A stretch of 39,769 bases of DNA from Streptomyces carpinensis (GCF_002154505.1 NZ_MUBM01000162.1:1-39769), one strand, 5' to 3'. Positions 17,195 through 25,508 are shown, counted from the stretch's first letter. Notes: generated from the letters alone by a model not told the origin. Translations and numbers: made by a program.

Positions 17195-18154
17195 ATGGCA
17201 CAGCGAACCCTTCTCGTCGTCCTCTTCGACGGCGTGCAGAGCCTGGACGTCACCGGACCCGTGGAGGTCTTCTCCGGTGCCGAGCGGCACAGCCCGGGGA
17301 CGTACCGCGTCCGTACGGCCTCGCTCGACGGCGGCCCGGTGCGCACCTCCAGCGGCCTGACCGTCGTACCCGACGGGTCCCTGACGGAGGCGCCCGCGCC
17401 GCACACCCTGCTCGTCCCGGGCGGCGAGGGCACCCGCCGGCCCGACCAGCGAGTGGTGGAGTGGCTGCGCGGCAACGGCCCCCGCGCGCAGCGGCTCGTC
17501 TCCGTGTGCACCGGGGCGATCCTCCTCGCCCGCGCCGGGCTCCTGGAGGGCCGCCGGGTGACCACGCACTGGGCGTACTGCGAGACACTCGCCCGGCAGC
17601 ACCCCGGCGTCGAGGTCGATCCCGACCCGATCTTCGTGCGCGACGGCAAGGTGGCCACCTCGGCGGGTGTCACCGCGGGCATCGACCTGGCCCTCGCGCT
17701 CGTCGAGGAGGACCTGGGCCGGGACGCCGCGCTCACCGTCGCCCGCCACCTGGTGGTGTTCCTCCGCAGGCCCGGCAACCAGGCCCAGTTCAGCGCCCAG
17801 CTCGCCGCGCAGACGGCACGGCGCGAACCCCTGCGGGACGTCCAGCAGTGGATCACCGAGAACCCGGCGGGCGATCTGAGCGTCGAGTCCCTGGCCGCCC
17901 GTGCCGCCCTCTCGCCACGCCACTTCGCCCGCGCCTTCCAGGCCGAGACGGGCACGACTCCCGGCCGGTACGTCGACCGGGTCCGCCTCGAACACGCCCG
18001 CCGCCTGCTGGAGGAGACGCCCGGCGGCGTCGAGGAGATCTCCCGCGCCAGCGGTTACGGCACACCCGAGGCGATGCGGCGCGCCTTCGTCAGGGGGCTC
18101 GGCGTGGCCCCGGCCGAGTACCGCCGCCGGTTCCGCCCCGCGCCCGCCCACTGA
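17195..18154 (+). CDS. GlxA-type transcriptional regulator: DJ-1/PfpI domain plus AraC helix-turn-helix
   Basis: The 319-aa protein joins an N-terminal DJ-1/PfpI (class I glutamine amidotransferase-like) domain (about 1-190) to a C-terminal AraC/XylS DNA-binding domain (about 215-315). The DJ-1 part keeps the nucleophile elbow SVCTGAILLA (Cys105) and the opening FDGVQSLDVTGPVEVF. The AraC part has LSVESLAARAALSPRHFARAFQAETGTTPGRYVDRVRLEHARRLL followed by the second helix-turn-helix. Such proteins sense small nitrogen compounds or aldehydes. It sits 41 bp upstream of a stand-alone DJ-1/PfpI enzyme, which it probably controls. ATG at 17195 has GGAG just upstream. Confidence 0.92.
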   Translation: MAQRTLLVVLFDGVQSLDVTGPVEVFSGAERHSPGTYRVRTASLDGGPVRTSSGLTVVPDGSLTEAPAPHTLLVPGGEGTRRPDQRVVEWLRGNGPRAQRLVSVCTGAILLARAGLLEGRRVTTHWAYCETLARQHPGVEVDPDPIFVRDGKVATSAGVTAGIDLALALVEEDLGRDAALTVARHLVVFLRRPGNQAQFSAQLAAQTARREPLRDVQQWITENPAGDLSVESLAARAALSPRHFARAFQAETGTTPGRYVDRVRLEHARRLLEETPGGVEEISRASGYGTPEAMRRAFVRGLGVAPAEYRRRFRPAPAH

Positions 18155-18195
18155 AGACCACGGCGACCCAGGACGTTCAACGAAAGGAACCATCC

Positions 18196-18831
18196 ATGCA
18201 GATCGCCATCGTCCTCTACGACCGCTTCACCGCCCTCGACGCCGTCGGCCCCTACGAGACCCTGGGCCGCCTGCCCGACGCGGACACCGTCTTCGTCGCC
18301 GAACGCACCGGTCCCGTCCGCACCGACACCGGGCGCCTGGCGATCACGGCCGACCGGACCCTCGCCGAGGTACCGGGCCCCGACATCGTGGTCGTCCCCG
18401 GCGGACCCGGCCAGACGCAGCAGATGGAGAACCGGGCCCTGCTGGACTGGTTGCGCGCGGCCGACGCCACCAGCACCTGGACCACCTCCGTGTGCACCGG
18501 CTCGCTGCTGCTGGCCGCCGCCGGGCTCCTCAAGGGCCGCCGCGCCACCTCCCACTGGCTCGCCCTCGACCACCTCAGGCCCTTCGGGGCCGAGCCCACG
18601 GGGGAGCGGGTGGTCGTGGACGGCAAGTACGTCACCGCGGCCGGGGTCTCCTCCGGCATCGACATGGGCCTGACCCTGCTCGGGACCATCGCGGGCGACG
18701 AACACGCGCAGGCCGTCCAGCTGCTGACCGAGTACGACCCGCAGCCGCCCTACGACGCCGGATCCCCGCAGAAGGCCCCCGCCCACCTCGTCGAGGAGTT
18801 CCGCGCCAAAAGCCGCTTCGTCCTGAGCTGA
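18196..18831 (+). CDS. DJ-1/PfpI family protein, isonitrile hydratase-like
   Basis: The 211-aa protein is a single DJ-1/PfpI domain. Cys100 in TSVCTGSLLLAAAG is the nucleophile, and Asp15 in LDAVGPYE corresponds to the catalytic Asp of Pseudomonas isonitrile hydratase InhA (Asp17/Cys101 there). The family converts isonitriles to N-formamides, but relatives include proteases, chaperones and glyoxalases, so the reaction is not certain. ATG at 18196 follows a strong GAAAGGAA. It is downstream of and probably cotranscribed with the GlxA-type regulator, whose sensing domain is a relative of this enzyme. Confidence 0.88.
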   Translation: MQIAIVLYDRFTALDAVGPYETLGRLPDADTVFVAERTGPVRTDTGRLAITADRTLAEVPGPDIVVVPGGPGQTQQMENRALLDWLRAADATSTWTTSVCTGSLLLAAAGLLKGRRATSHWLALDHLRPFGAEPTGERVVVDGKYVTAAGVSSGIDMGLTLLGTIAGDEHAQAVQLLTEYDPQPPYDAGSPQKAPAHLVEEFRAKSRFVLS

Positions 18832-18877
18832 GCCACGCCCCGGGCGCGGCCCGGCGCCGGAGGTGTTCCGAGACGCT

Positions 18878-19624
18878 CTAGGAAACGCTCCAGGTGAAGC
18901 GCGGCCGCCTGCGCTCCAGGAACGCGGCGACCCCCTCGGCGGTGTCGCCGCTGCCGGCCGCCTGCTCGGCCCAGTGGGCGTCCCGGTCCGTCCGGCCGTT
19001 CGCGAACTCCTTGGCCGCGGCCTGGGTCAGCTGGGAACGCGACACCAGGACCCGCGTCAACTCGGATATACGCTTGTCCAGTTCGCCCTCGGGCAGCACC
19101 TCGTCGACGAGGCCGGTGCGCAGCGCCCGCTCCGCGTCGATCAACTCGCCCGAGAACAGCAGGTACTTGGCGGTGGCCGGCCCCACCAGCGACACCAGCC
19201 GCCGGGTGGAGGAGGCCGGATAGACGATGCCGAGCTTCGCGGGGGTCACCCCGAACAGCGCCCCCTCCTCGGCCAGCCGCAGATCACAGGCCGCCGCGAG
19301 CTGGGCCCCACCGCCGACGCAGTGACCGCGCACGGCGGCGAGCGTCGGCTTGGGGAACGCGGCCAGCGCCTCCTCGGCCGCCACCGCCAGCGCCTGCGCC
19401 TCCTGGGGCGTGTCCTGCAGCGTGGAGATGTCCGCGCCCGCGCAGAAGGTCGCGCCCTCCCCGGTCAGCACCAGCGCCCGCACGCCCGGGTCACGGGCCA
19501 GCCCGTCCAGCAACGGCGGCAGCGCCCGCCACATCGCGGCCGTCATGGCGTTGCGCTTGGCCGGGTGGCGGACGACGACGGTGGCGACCGAGTCGACGAC
19601 CCGGTGCGACAACTGGGGCTCCAT
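18878..19624 (-). CDS. Crotonase-fold (enoyl-CoA hydratase/isomerase family) protein lacking both catalytic glutamates
   Basis: The 248-aa protein has the crotonase core: HPAKRNAMTAAMW at the N-terminus, oxyanion segment GATFCAGADIS (about 57-67), GHCVGGGAQLAAACDLRLA (about 100-118) and FGVTPAKLGIVYP. The two glutamates that act in hydration (FadB Glu119 in GGGxE and Glu139 in PExxLG) are Gln108 and Ala129 here. A classical hydratase reaction is therefore doubtful; isomerase, thioesterase or hydrolase chemistry is possible. It has its own promoter with a palindrome (19648-19657) and an apparent leaderless start at ATG 19624, and it converges on the DJ-1 gene. Confidence 0.88.
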   Translation of the reverse strand: MEPQLSHRVVDSVATVVVRHPAKRNAMTAAMWRALPPLLDGLARDPGVRALVLTGEGATFCAGADISTLQDTPQEAQALAVAAEEALAAFPKPTLAAVRGHCVGGGAQLAAACDLRLAEEGALFGVTPAKLGIVYPASSTRRLVSLVGPATAKYLLFSGELIDAERALRTGLVDEVLPEGELDKRISELTRVLVSRSQLTQAAAKEFANGRTDRDAHWAEQAAGSGDTAEGVAAFLERRRPRFTWSVS

Positions 19625-19631
19625 GCGCCGG

Positions 19632-19661
19632 ATGCTATCCGCCAGGCCAAGCGCTTGCTCA
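19632..19661 (-). promoter_or_regulatory. Promoter and TetR-type operator of the crotonase-fold gene
   Basis: On the minus strand a TAGCAT -10 (19632-19637) ends 7 nt before the ATG, which predicts a leaderless mRNA. The 10-bp perfect palindrome CAAGCGCTTG (19648-19657) lies in the spacer and next to the weak -35 region (TGAGCA, 19656-19661). The 12-mer AAGCGCTTGCTC at 19649-19660 is identical to the one at 1363-1374. Confidence 0.5.
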
Positions 19662-19936
19662 CAGGGTGCGGTGGGCGGCAGCAGGACAGGCGGGGCCGGG
19701 GACGCGGACGGCGGCCGGCCTCGGCACGGTCAGGAGTGTGCCGCGGCCGGGCACGGTGGCGAAGGGGCGGCCGTGGCGACACGTACTACCCGAAGAGTTC
19801 GCAAAGTCGGCGCGGACCGGACAAGAACGGTCGCAGCCACGACCGGCACAGGCGCAAACGGTCGGAAATTGCTGGAAACCAGCTGACTTCCGTTCAGTCC
19901 TTTGGGGCGAAGCACCGCGTTACCAACACTCGACGT
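19662..19936. other. Intergenic region without a recognisable gene
   Basis: This stretch separates two divergent genes. I see no coding potential with a ribosome site. Towards the right there is a small hairpin, GCTGG-AAA-CCAGC (19871-19883), and a less G+C-rich segment (19861-19936) that probably holds the promoter of the ATP-binding protein gene, though no confident -35/-10 pair can be assigned. Confidence 0.4.
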
Positions 19937-19972
19937 GTGGTGACAATCGAGCGCGAGGGCGGCGACTGGGCA

Positions 19973-20476
19973 ATGGACAACCACGGGCGTGGTGACGGGC
20001 CGCGCCCTGCGGCCGGTGCGGAGGCATTCCTGGACGTCCGGCCGCCGGATCCGCCGCCGTACGAGGGGGTCTGGCGGTTCACCGCGCCCGCCGTCGAGGC
20101 CTCGGTCCCCCAGGCCCGCCACGCGGTGCGGGACCTGCTGCGCCGCCAGGGGGTACCGGCGCCGGACGACCTGGTGTACGGGCTGCTGCTGATCGTGTCC
20201 GAGCTGGTCACGAACGCCGTGCGGCACGCGGCCGTGCTCTCGCCGATGCTCGCCGTGGAGGTCGCCGTCGGTGCCGAGTGGCTGCGGGTCTCCGTGGAGG
20301 ACAACCACCCCTACCGGCCGACCGCGCTCGAGACCGACCACGGGCGCACCGGCGGACGCGGACTGCTGCTGGTCCGCGAGATCGCCCGGGAGGCGGGCGG
20401 GGTCTGCGACGTCGAGCACACGGCGAGCGGCGGCAAGGTGATCTGGGCCGCCCTGCCGCTCAAACCCCTCCCGTGA
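19973..20476 (+). CDS. ATP-binding protein of the RsbW-like HATPase_c family
   Basis: The 167-aa protein is a stand-alone GHKL/HATPase_c domain. The N box is LIVSELVTNAVRHA, the G1-like region is VEDNHPYRPTAL, and the G2 loop is GRTGGRGLLLVREIA. Streptomyces genomes encode many such anti-sigma-factor-kinase-like proteins without a sensor, which may phosphorylate anti-anti-sigma factors or bind sigma factors. No partner sigma or STAS gene is adjacent. I used ATG at 19973; in-frame GTG codons at 19937 and 19940 would add 11-12 residues and cannot be excluded, as neither start has a strong ribosome site. It ends just before a strong bidirectional terminator shared with idi. Confidence 0.85.
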   Translation: MDNHGRGDGPRPAAGAEAFLDVRPPDPPPYEGVWRFTAPAVEASVPQARHAVRDLLRRQGVPAPDDLVYGLLLIVSELVTNAVRHAAVLSPMLAVEVAVGAEWLRVSVEDNHPYRPTALETDHGRTGGRGLLLVREIAREAGGVCDVEHTASGGKVIWAALPLKPLP

Positions 20477-20512
20477 CCGGTCGACTCAGGCCCGTCCGGT
20501 GATCGGGTGGCC

Positions 20513-20543
20513 CCGTCCGGTGACCGATCGTGTCACCGGACGG
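20513..20543. terminator. Perfect 12-bp hairpin between the ATPase gene and idi
   Basis: CCGTCCGGTGAC (20513-20524) pairs perfectly with GTCACCGGACGG (20532-20543) around a 7-nt loop. It lies between two convergent genes, so it should act in both directions. The left arm is duplicated at about 20491-20502. Confidence 0.75.
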
Positions 20544-20553
20544 TGCCAGCCGA

Positions 20554-21144
20554 TCACCAGCCCGCCGGGCCCGTCAGCTCCCTGATCGCGGGACGCGCCG
20601 CGTCCAGCACCGTCATGAACCAGGACGAGAACGTCTCCTTGGCGTGCCGCTCCGCGAGCTCCGCGGGCGTCACGAACGCCGTGGCGCCGACCTCCTCCGG
20701 GTCCGGACGCAGCGGAGCCTGCACCAGACCGACGAAGAGGTGGTTGTACTCCTGCTCCACCAGACCCGAGTCCGGGTCCGGGTGGTTGTAGCGGACCGTG
20801 CCCGCCTCGGCCATCAGCGACGGCGAGATCCCGAGCTCCTCGTACGTCCGCCGGGCCGCCGCCGCGAAGGGCGCCTCACCCGGGTAGGGGTGACCGCAGC
20901 ACGTGTTGGACCAGACACCCGGGGAGTGGTACTTGCCGAGCGCACGCTGCTGCAGCAGAAGCCGGCCGTGCTCGTCGAAGAGGAACACGGAGAAGGCGCG
21001 GTGCAACTGCCCCGGCGGCTGATGGGCGGCGAGCTTCTCCGCGGTGCCGATCGTCACGCCGTCCTCGTCGACGAGTTCCAGCAAGATCGCGTCCGCGGTG
21101 CCGTTCGACGAGCTGTGCGTCGCGGTAGCAGGTGTGATCGGCAT
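20554..21144 (-). CDS. idi: Type I isopentenyl-diphosphate delta-isomerase
   Basis: The 196-aa protein is a Nudix-fold IDI-1. It shows the catalytic Cys segment WSNTCCGHPYPGE, the metal/acid motif RRTYEELG and the conserved EQEYNHLFVG block. It interconverts isopentenyl and dimethylallyl diphosphate using a divalent metal, balancing the C5 units consumed by hopanoid synthesis about 10 kb away. The start at 21144 is preferred because GAAGG lies 6 nt upstream; an ATG two codons earlier overlaps that site. The gene is downstream of the CDF transporter on the same strand, but a 212-bp gap suggests its own promoter. Confidence 0.96.
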   Translation of the reverse strand: MPITPATATHSSSNGTADAILLELVDEDGVTIGTAEKLAAHQPPGQLHRAFSVFLFDEHGRLLLQQRALGKYHSPGVWSNTCCGHPYPGEAPFAAAARRTYEELGISPSLMAEAGTVRYNHPDPDSGLVEQEYNHLFVGLVQAPLRPDPEEVGATAFVTPAELAERHAKETFSSWFMTVLDAARPAIRELTGPAGW

Positions 21145-21356
21145 ACCCATCCTTCACATCGGTCCTCGAGCCCCAAGTCTGCCGTACGAAACCGGCACTC
21201 CCGGCACTTCCCGGCACACCCGCATGTCCCACGCCTCAGCCGTGGACAGCGGCCGTCACCGGTCCGGCGCCCCAGGAGTGACCCGGTAGATGATCGTGCC
21301 CGGCCGGACCCGCGCGGAACCGTCCGGGCACCCCCGGGCAGCGGGAACGCGCATTC

Positions 21357-22289
21357 TCAGTGGCACAGGCGCGCCTCGTGCTCGGCGTGCCCGCCGGGCT
21401 CCAGCTGGAAGGTGCAGTGCTCCACGTCGAAGTGGTGGCCGAGGCAGCCCTGCAGCTCGTGCAGCAGCTTCTCGTGGCCGATGGCGCTCAGCACGTCGGA
21501 GCTGACGACCACGTGCGCGGACAGCACCGGAAGACCGGAGGTGATCGTCCAGGCGTGCAGGTCGTGCACGTCATCCACGCCGTCCAGGGCCAGGATGTGC
21601 GCCCGTACCTCCTCCATGTCGACGTTCTTCGGGGCCGCCTCCAGCAGCACGTCGAGGGTCTCGCGCAGCAGCTTGACGGTGCGCGGCACGATCAGCAGGC
21701 CGATGGCGAGGGAGGCGATCGGGTCGGCGGCCTGCCAGCCGGTGAGCAGGATCACCGCCGCCGAGATCATGACCGCCAGCGAGCCCAGCGCGTCCGCGGC
21801 CACCTCCAGGAACGCGCCGCGCACGTTCAGGCTCTCCTTCTGGCCGCGCATCAGCAGCGCCAGGGAGACCGAGTTCGCCACCAGGCCGATCAGACCGAAG
21901 ACGATCATCAGTCCGCCGTCGGTGCCGGCCGGGGCGAGGAACCGCTGGATCGCCTCGTAGAGGACGTAGCCGCCGACGCCGAGCAGCAGCAGACAGTTGG
22001 CGAGCGCGGCGAGGATCTCGGCCCGCGCGTAGCCGAAGGTGCGGTTCCCCCTCGGCGGTCGGTTGGCGAAGTGGATCGCCAGCAGCGCCATGCCGAGCCC
22101 GAGGGCGTCCGTCGCCATGTGGGCGGCGTCCGCGACCAGCGCGAGCGAGTCCGCGAGCACACCACCGACGATCTCGACGACCATCACGGTCAGCGTGATC
22201 GACAGTGCGATGCGCAGCGTGCCGCGGTGCGCCGCCGCGGCCGTACCGGTGGCGCCGTGCGTGTGCCCGTGGTCGTGACCGGCCCCCAT
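21357..22289 (-). CDS. Cation diffusion facilitator (CDF) family metal transporter
   Basis: The 310-aa protein begins with a histidine-rich cytoplasmic segment (GHDHGHTHG). It then has about six membrane helices, including the metal-site helix LALVADAAHMATDALGLGMALLA and a second site helix around WQAADPIASLAIG. The C-terminal cytoplasmic domain ends with HHFDVEHCTFQLEP and a Cys/His-rich tail. CDF proteins export Zn2+, and sometimes Co2+ or Cd2+, in exchange for protons. ATG at 22289 follows AGGAGG about 12 nt upstream. The metal is inferred from the His-rich motifs. No metal-responsive regulator is adjacent. Confidence 0.94.
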   Translation of the reverse strand: MGAGHDHGHTHGATGTAAAAHRGTLRIALSITLTVMVVEIVGGVLADSLALVADAAHMATDALGLGMALLAIHFANRPPRGNRTFGYARAEILAALANCLLLLGVGGYVLYEAIQRFLAPAGTDGGLMIVFGLIGLVANSVSLALLMRGQKESLNVRGAFLEVAADALGSLAVMISAAVILLTGWQAADPIASLAIGLLIVPRTVKLLRETLDVLLEAAPKNVDMEEVRAHILALDGVDDVHDLHAWTITSGLPVLSAHVVVSSDVLSAIGHEKLLHELQGCLGHHFDVEHCTFQLEPGGHAEHEARLCH

Positions 22290-22382
22290 GAGACTGACCG
22301 CCCTCCTGTGTTCCGCTCGGGATCACAGTGAACTACGGGTGGGGGGTATCGGGCAACGCGGCACTGAACACCGTTGTCATGT

Positions 22383-22417
22383 GCCCTGACCTGCGTAAAC
22401 GAAGCGCAGGTCAGGGC
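22383..22417 (-). terminator. Perfect 13-bp hairpin downstream of galE
   Basis: GCCCTGACCTGCG (22383-22395) pairs perfectly with CGCAGGTCAGGGC (22405-22417) around a 9-nt loop, 10 bp after the galE stop on the minus strand. It is a strong intrinsic terminator separating galE from the CDF gene. Confidence 0.75.
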
Positions 22418-22427
22418 GCGCGACGAT

Positions 22428-23399
22428 TCAGCTGCCGTGGTGCAGCTGCCACCCTCGCCACGCCGAGGAGACCATCTCGGGTACCCCGCGCCGGGCCCGC
22501 CAGCCCAGCTCGGCGGCGGCCCGCTCGGCCGAGGCGACTGCGCGCGGCGCGTCCCCGGGGCGGCGGCCCTCGACGAGCGGTGTCCGCCGCTCGCCGGTGA
22601 CCTCGCCGATGACCGTGATCATCTCGCGCACCGACACTCCCTCGCCGCGCCCGATGTTCAGCGTCAGGTCACCGGTGACGTCCGGGTCGGCGAGCCGCCG
22701 GGCGGCGGCGAGGTGCGCGTCCGCGAGGTCGGCCACGTGGATGTAGTCGCGCACGCAGGTGCCGTCCGGGGTGGGGTGGTCGTCGCCGAAGATCCGCGGG
22801 GCCTCGCCGCGGGTGAGACGGTCGAAGACCATGGGCACGATGTTGAAGACGCCGGTGTCGGCGAGCTCCGGGGCGGCGGCGCCGGCCACGTTGAAGTAGC
22901 GCAGGCACGTGGTCGCGATGCCGTGCGCCTGCCCCGCCGCCCTGACCAGCCACTCCCCGGCGAGCTTCGTCTCACCGTAGGGGTTCACCGGGGCGCACGG
23001 GGTGTCCTCCGTGATGAGGTCCACATCGGGGTTGCCGTAGACGGCCGCCGACGAGGAGAACAGCAGACGCCGGATCCCGGCCTCGGCCACCGCGTCGAGC
23101 AGGGTCGCGAGGCCGCCCACGTTCTCCTGGTAGTAGCGGGTCGGCTGCGCCACCGACTCGGCGACCTGCTTGCGTGCCGCGAGGTGGACCACACCGGTCA
23201 CCTCGTGCTCGGCGAGCACCCGCTTGAGCAGCTCCCCGTCCAGCGACGACCCCCGCACCAGCGGCACGTCCTCGGGCAGCCGCGCCGCGTGCCCGGCCGA
23301 CAGGTCGTCGAGCGCGACCACCCGCTCCCCGGCACCGGCCATGACCCTCACCACATGTGCCCCGATGTAACCGGCCCCGCCGGTGATCAGCCATGTCAT
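22428..23399 (-). CDS. galE: UDP-glucose 4-epimerase
   Basis: The 323-aa protein is an extended short-chain dehydrogenase. It shows the NAD motif GGAGYIG (about 7-13), the catalytic Ser in FSSSAAVYGNP and the catalytic YGETK, followed by RYFNVAGA and VRDYIHVADLADAH, typical of GalE. It interconverts UDP-glucose and UDP-galactose. The gene is divergent from the CDP-alcohol phosphotransferase operon and may supply UDP-galactose to the GT2 enzyme there; that link is inference. ATG at 23399 has GAAGGA close upstream and a TAGGGT -10-like hexamer about 8 nt from the start. Confidence 0.95.
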   Translation of the reverse strand: MTWLITGGAGYIGAHVVRVMAGAGERVVALDDLSAGHAARLPEDVPLVRGSSLDGELLKRVLAEHEVTGVVHLAARKQVAESVAQPTRYYQENVGGLATLLDAVAEAGIRRLLFSSSAAVYGNPDVDLITEDTPCAPVNPYGETKLAGEWLVRAAGQAHGIATTCLRYFNVAGAAAPELADTGVFNIVPMVFDRLTRGEAPRIFGDDHPTPDGTCVRDYIHVADLADAHLAAARRLADPDVTGDLTLNIGRGEGVSVREMITVIGEVTGERRTPLVEGRRPGDAPRAVASAERAAAELGWRARRGVPEMVSSAWRGWQLHHGS

Positions 23400-23690
23400 G
23401 GTCCTTCACCCTATGCCGGTCCAGGGAGCAGGGCCCGCGGTCGTGGACATATGCGGGGGGAATGCCCGATCTGGTGCGGAGTTTGTGGCCCGGCGGCCCG
23501 ATCGACCATGATGATCGCAGCCACGGCCTGCAGCAGGCCCCGTCGATCAGCCCATGAACGGCCGGTGAACGAGGGCTTCCGGGTATCCGATAGCCTCTGC
23601 CGACATGCCGCCCGGGTGCCACAGGCAAACGGCGCCCCCCACCATGCACATGACCGGCGCGGACGCGTCGGCACCAGGGAGTGAGTTCGG

Positions 23691-25508
23691 TTGTCGACCG
23701 CTATCCTCACCGGCCGGCCGGTGCCCGGATCGTCGATCGAGGGCGATCTGAAGTCCCTCGGCTTCGACGTGCGGATCGCCGCCGACGTCTCCGCCGCCGA
23801 GACCCTTCTCGCCCAGGTACCCGGCGACCGGCGGGTCGCCGTCGTCGACGCCGGGTTCGTCGGCCATCTGCACGCCCTGCGTCTGGGGCTGACCGACCCG
23901 CGCTACCCGCTCGCCGCCGTCCCCGGCGCCGTCACCGCCCAGCCGGCCGGCAGACAGGTGCTGACCCGGGCGATGGCCCGGGAGAACTCCGCCGGCGGCG
24001 GCACCGCGGTCGCCGTCGACAGCCTCGCCGACCGGATCACCACCGCCCTGGAGGCGGACGGCGCCGACGTGCACCACCCCGCGCTCGGCAGTCTGGTCGC
24101 CGTCGTCCCCACCGACCCCCAGGCCCGCAACGAGGCCCGGCAGGCCGTCGCCGCCGTGGACGACGAGGCGGTCCGCCTGAAATCGGCCGTGAAGGCCCAC
24201 GACGGTTTCTTCACCACCTACTTCATCAGCCCGTACTCGCGCTACATCGCCCGGTGGTGCGCCCGCCGGGGCCTGACCCCCAACCAGGTCACGACCGCGT
24301 CCCTGCTCACCGCGCTGATAGCGGCCGGCTGCGCCGCCACCGGCACCCGCGGCGGGTTCGTCGCTGCCGGCGTGCTCCTCATCGCCTCGTTCGTGCTGGA
24401 CTGCACCGACGGACAGCTCGCCCGCTACTCGCTCCAGTACTCCACCCTCGGCGCCTGGCTGGACGCCACCTTCGACCGGGCCAAGGAGTACGCCTACTAC
24501 GCCGGACTCGCCCTCGGCGCCGCCCGCGGCGGCGACGACGTGTGGGCCCTCGCGCTCGGCGCCATGGTCCTGCAGACCTGCCGGCACGTGGTCGACTTCT
24601 CCTTCACCGAGGCCAACCACGACGCCACCGCCAACACCAGCCCCACCGCCGCCCTCTCCGACCGGCTCGACGACGTCGGCTGGACGGTCTGGCTGCGCCG
24701 GATGATCGTCCTGCCCATCGGCGAGCGCTGGGCCATGATCGCAATCCTCACGGCAGCCACCACCCCCCGCATCACCTTCTACGCGTTGCTCATCGGCTGC
24801 GCCTTCGCGGCGACGTACACCATGGGCGGCCGCGTACTGCGCTCGGTGACCCGCAGGGCCACCCGCACCGACCGCGCGGGGCGGGCGCTCGCCGCCCTCG
24901 CCGACAGCGGACCGCTCGCCGAGGGCCTGAGCCGCCTCCTTCGGGGGCCCGCCCGCCGGCTGCCCGGCTTCGTCACGCCGGCCGCCGCCCTCCTCGGCGG
25001 CCTCGCCGTCACCGCCACCGCCGCCCTGACCGGGTTCGGCGGGCCCTGGCCGGTCCTCGGCGCCCTCGTGTACGTCCTCACCTCGGCCCTCGCCGTCGCG
25101 CGCCCCCTCAAGGGCGCCCTGGACTGGCTCGTCCCGCCGTTCTTCCGCGCCGCCGAGTACGGCACCGTGCTGGCCCTGGCGGTCAGGGCCGATGTGAACG
25201 GAGCACTGCCGGCGGCTTTCGGGCTGGTTGCGGCCGTCGCCTACCATCACTACGACACGGTGTACCGCATCCGCGGCAACGCCGGAGCGCCACCGGCCCT
25301 GCTGGTGCGCGCCATAGGGGGGCAGGAGGGGCGGACGTTGCTCGTCACCGTGCTGGCCGCACTGCTCACCGCCGCTCAGTTCAAGGTCACGCTCACGGTC
25401 CTCGCCGTGCTCGTGGCCGTGCTGGTGCTCACCGAGAGCATCCGCTTCTGGGTGTCCGCCCACAAGGGCGGCGCGCCCGCCGTACACGACGAAGGAGAAC
25501 CCGCATGA
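23691..25508 (+). CDS. Large CDP-alcohol phosphotransferase with extra N- and C-terminal domains
   Basis: The 605-aa membrane protein has three parts. Residues 1-160 form a soluble, Ala/Val-rich alpha/beta domain of unknown type, placed where the nucleotidyltransferase sits in bifunctional IPCT-DIPPS enzymes. Residues about 160-400 are a CDP-alcohol phosphatidyltransferase domain with the complete motif D237-x2-D240-G-x2-A-R-x8-G254-x3-D258-x3-D262. Residues about 400-600 are a further multi-span membrane domain, labelled DUF5941 in Streptomyces as far as I recall. It should transfer a phospho-alcohol from a CDP donor to an acceptor in the membrane. The start is TTG at 23691 behind AGGGAG. 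Its stop overlaps the next gene (ATGA), so they are cotranslated. The product is not known. Confidence 0.88.
   Translation: MSTAILTGRPVPGSSIEGDLKSLGFDVRIAADVSAAETLLAQVPGDRRVAVVDAGFVGHLHALRLGLTDPRYPLAAVPGAVTAQPAGRQVLTRAMARENSAGGGTAVAVDSLADRITTALEADGADVHHPALGSLVAVVPTDPQARNEARQAVAAVDDEAVRLKSAVKAHDGFFTTYFISPYSRYIARWCARRGLTPNQVTTASLLTALIAAGCAATGTRGGFVAAGVLLIASFVLDCTDGQLARYSLQYSTLGAWLDATFDRAKEYAYYAGLALGAARGGDDVWALALGAMVLQTCRHVVDFSFTEANHDATANTSPTAALSDRLDDVGWTVWLRRMIVLPIGERWAMIAILTAATTPRITFYALLIGCAFAATYTMGGRVLRSVTRRATRTDRAGRALAALADSGPLAEGLSRLLRGPARRLPGFVTPAAALLGGLAVTATAALTGFGGPWPVLGALVYVLTSALAVARPLKGALDWLVPPFFRAAEYGTVLALAVRADVNGALPAAFGLVAAVAYHHYDTVYRIRGNAGAPPALLVRAIGGQEGRTLLVTVLAALLTAAQFKVTLTVLAVLVAVLVLTESIRFWVSAHKGGAPAVHDEGEPA

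Noticed and set aside
18840..18854. CCGGGC-GCG-GCCCGG hairpin between the DJ-1 and crotonase-fold genes
   Set aside because: The stem is only 6 bp in G+C-rich DNA; it may terminate but cannot be separated from chance.
21190..21218. Three near-copies of CCGGCACnnC upstream of idi
   Set aside because: Short and imperfect; no promoter or operator geometry could be fitted.
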